Shown here one piece after another: positions 6,123 to 6,307 of a stretch of 6,307 bases of DNA. Source of the DNA: a bacterium (GTDB lineage Bacteria > Verrucomicrobiota > Verrucomicrobiia > Limisphaerales > UBA11358); contig JAJXXI010000585.1 of the NCBI GenBank assembly GCA_021781185.1, positions 1-6,307 on the forward strand. Direction: 5' to 3'. Made by a program: the position numbers and the translations under genes. How positions within the stretch are numbered: the stretch's first letter is position 1; each line of letters opens with the position of its first letter. The notes beneath the pieces were generated by a model, which was not told the DNA's origin, searched no databases, and saw nothing but the letters and a program-made list of their open reading frames with translations.

Positions 6123-6307
6123 ATGCAGCAACCATGTTTTGCCCGGCCTCAAATGTCCAACCCGGAAGCTCAGCGCCAGCCTCGCGGCCGGTCAGGTTTT
6201 ACCCTCATCGAATTGCTCGTGGTCATCGCCATTATCGCCATTCTGGCGGCCATGCTGCTGCCCGCGCTTTCCGCGGCCAAAAACCGGGCCAAGCGGATTC
6301 AATGCGT
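6123..6307 (+). CDS. Type II secretion/pilin-like pseudopilin, N-terminal 61 residues
   Basis: The visible part has the class III signal of prepilins. A polar leader ends in Gly25, then Phe26, with Glu30 at position 5 of the mature protein ([10 protein letters not shown]). A hydrophobic helix follows ([17 protein letters not shown]), then a basic stretch [12 protein letters not shown] prepilin peptidase would cut after Gly25 and methylate Phe26. The [17 protein letters not shown] segment is typical of the many paralogous pseudopilin-headed proteins of Verrucomicrobia and Planctomycetes, often with a DUF1559-like or lectin-like C-terminus. The gene runs off the right edge, so its C-terminal domain is unknown. 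The start at 6123 is supported by GGAG just upstream and gives a leader of 25 residues. The frame is open back to the stop at 5988-5990, and ATGs at 6057, 6063 and 6153 are alternatives. Copy 3 of the conserved element lies upstream. Confidence 0.85.
   Translation, partial: MQQPCFARPQMSNPEAQRQPRGRSGFTLIELLVVIAIIAILAAMLLPALSAAKNRAKRIQC

Overview
The window looks like a chromosomal segment from a GC-rich member of the Verrucomicrobiota, perhaps Pedosphaera/Limisphaerales-like. This is inferred from three things: a very large hybrid sensor kinase with PA14-like and OB-like periplasmic modules, a pseudopilin with the [24 protein letters not shown] start typical of Verrucomicrobia, Lentisphaerae and Planctomycetes, and a small Gly/Ser/Thr-rich secreted protein of the PEP-CTERM kind. 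No sequence search was possible, so the taxonomy is tentative.

Layout. (1) 1-602, minus strand: the N-terminal 200 residues of a secreted protein that runs off the left edge. (2) 603-743: a 141-base divergent intergenic region with a conserved element and a palindrome at its centre. (3) 744-4522, plus strand: a two-gene operon with a 1046-residue membrane histidine kinase followed 5 bases later by a NarL/FixJ-type response regulator. (4) 4523-4627: a convergent gap with a weak terminator-like hairpin. (5) 4628-5851, minus strand: a lipoprotein endo-beta-1,4-galactanase (GH53). (6) 5852-6122: a 271-base divergent intergenic region with two more copies of the conserved element and an imperfect hairpin. 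(7) 6123-6307, plus strand: the start of a type II secretion/pilin-like pseudopilin that runs off the right edge. No RNA gene, CRISPR array or insertion sequence was seen.

How it fits together. The kinase has a cleavable-looking signal peptide, about 760 residues outside the membrane, one transmembrane helix and a HisKA_3/HATPase core. With its response regulator it forms a complete signalling pair. The neighbours encode exported products (secreted protein, surface lipoprotein glycosidase, pseudopilin).

The most notable observation is a DNA element that the genes do not explain. A core TTGTGAGGCTNGGC, often preceded 5-6 bases upstream by CAGAACC, occurs three times, each time in an intergenic region and each time pointing toward the start of an exported-protein gene. 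The first copy lies exactly midway between the secreted-protein gene and the kinase operon. It may be the operator or promoter of a small regulon, possibly that of the adjacent LuxR-type regulator. That last link is inference only.
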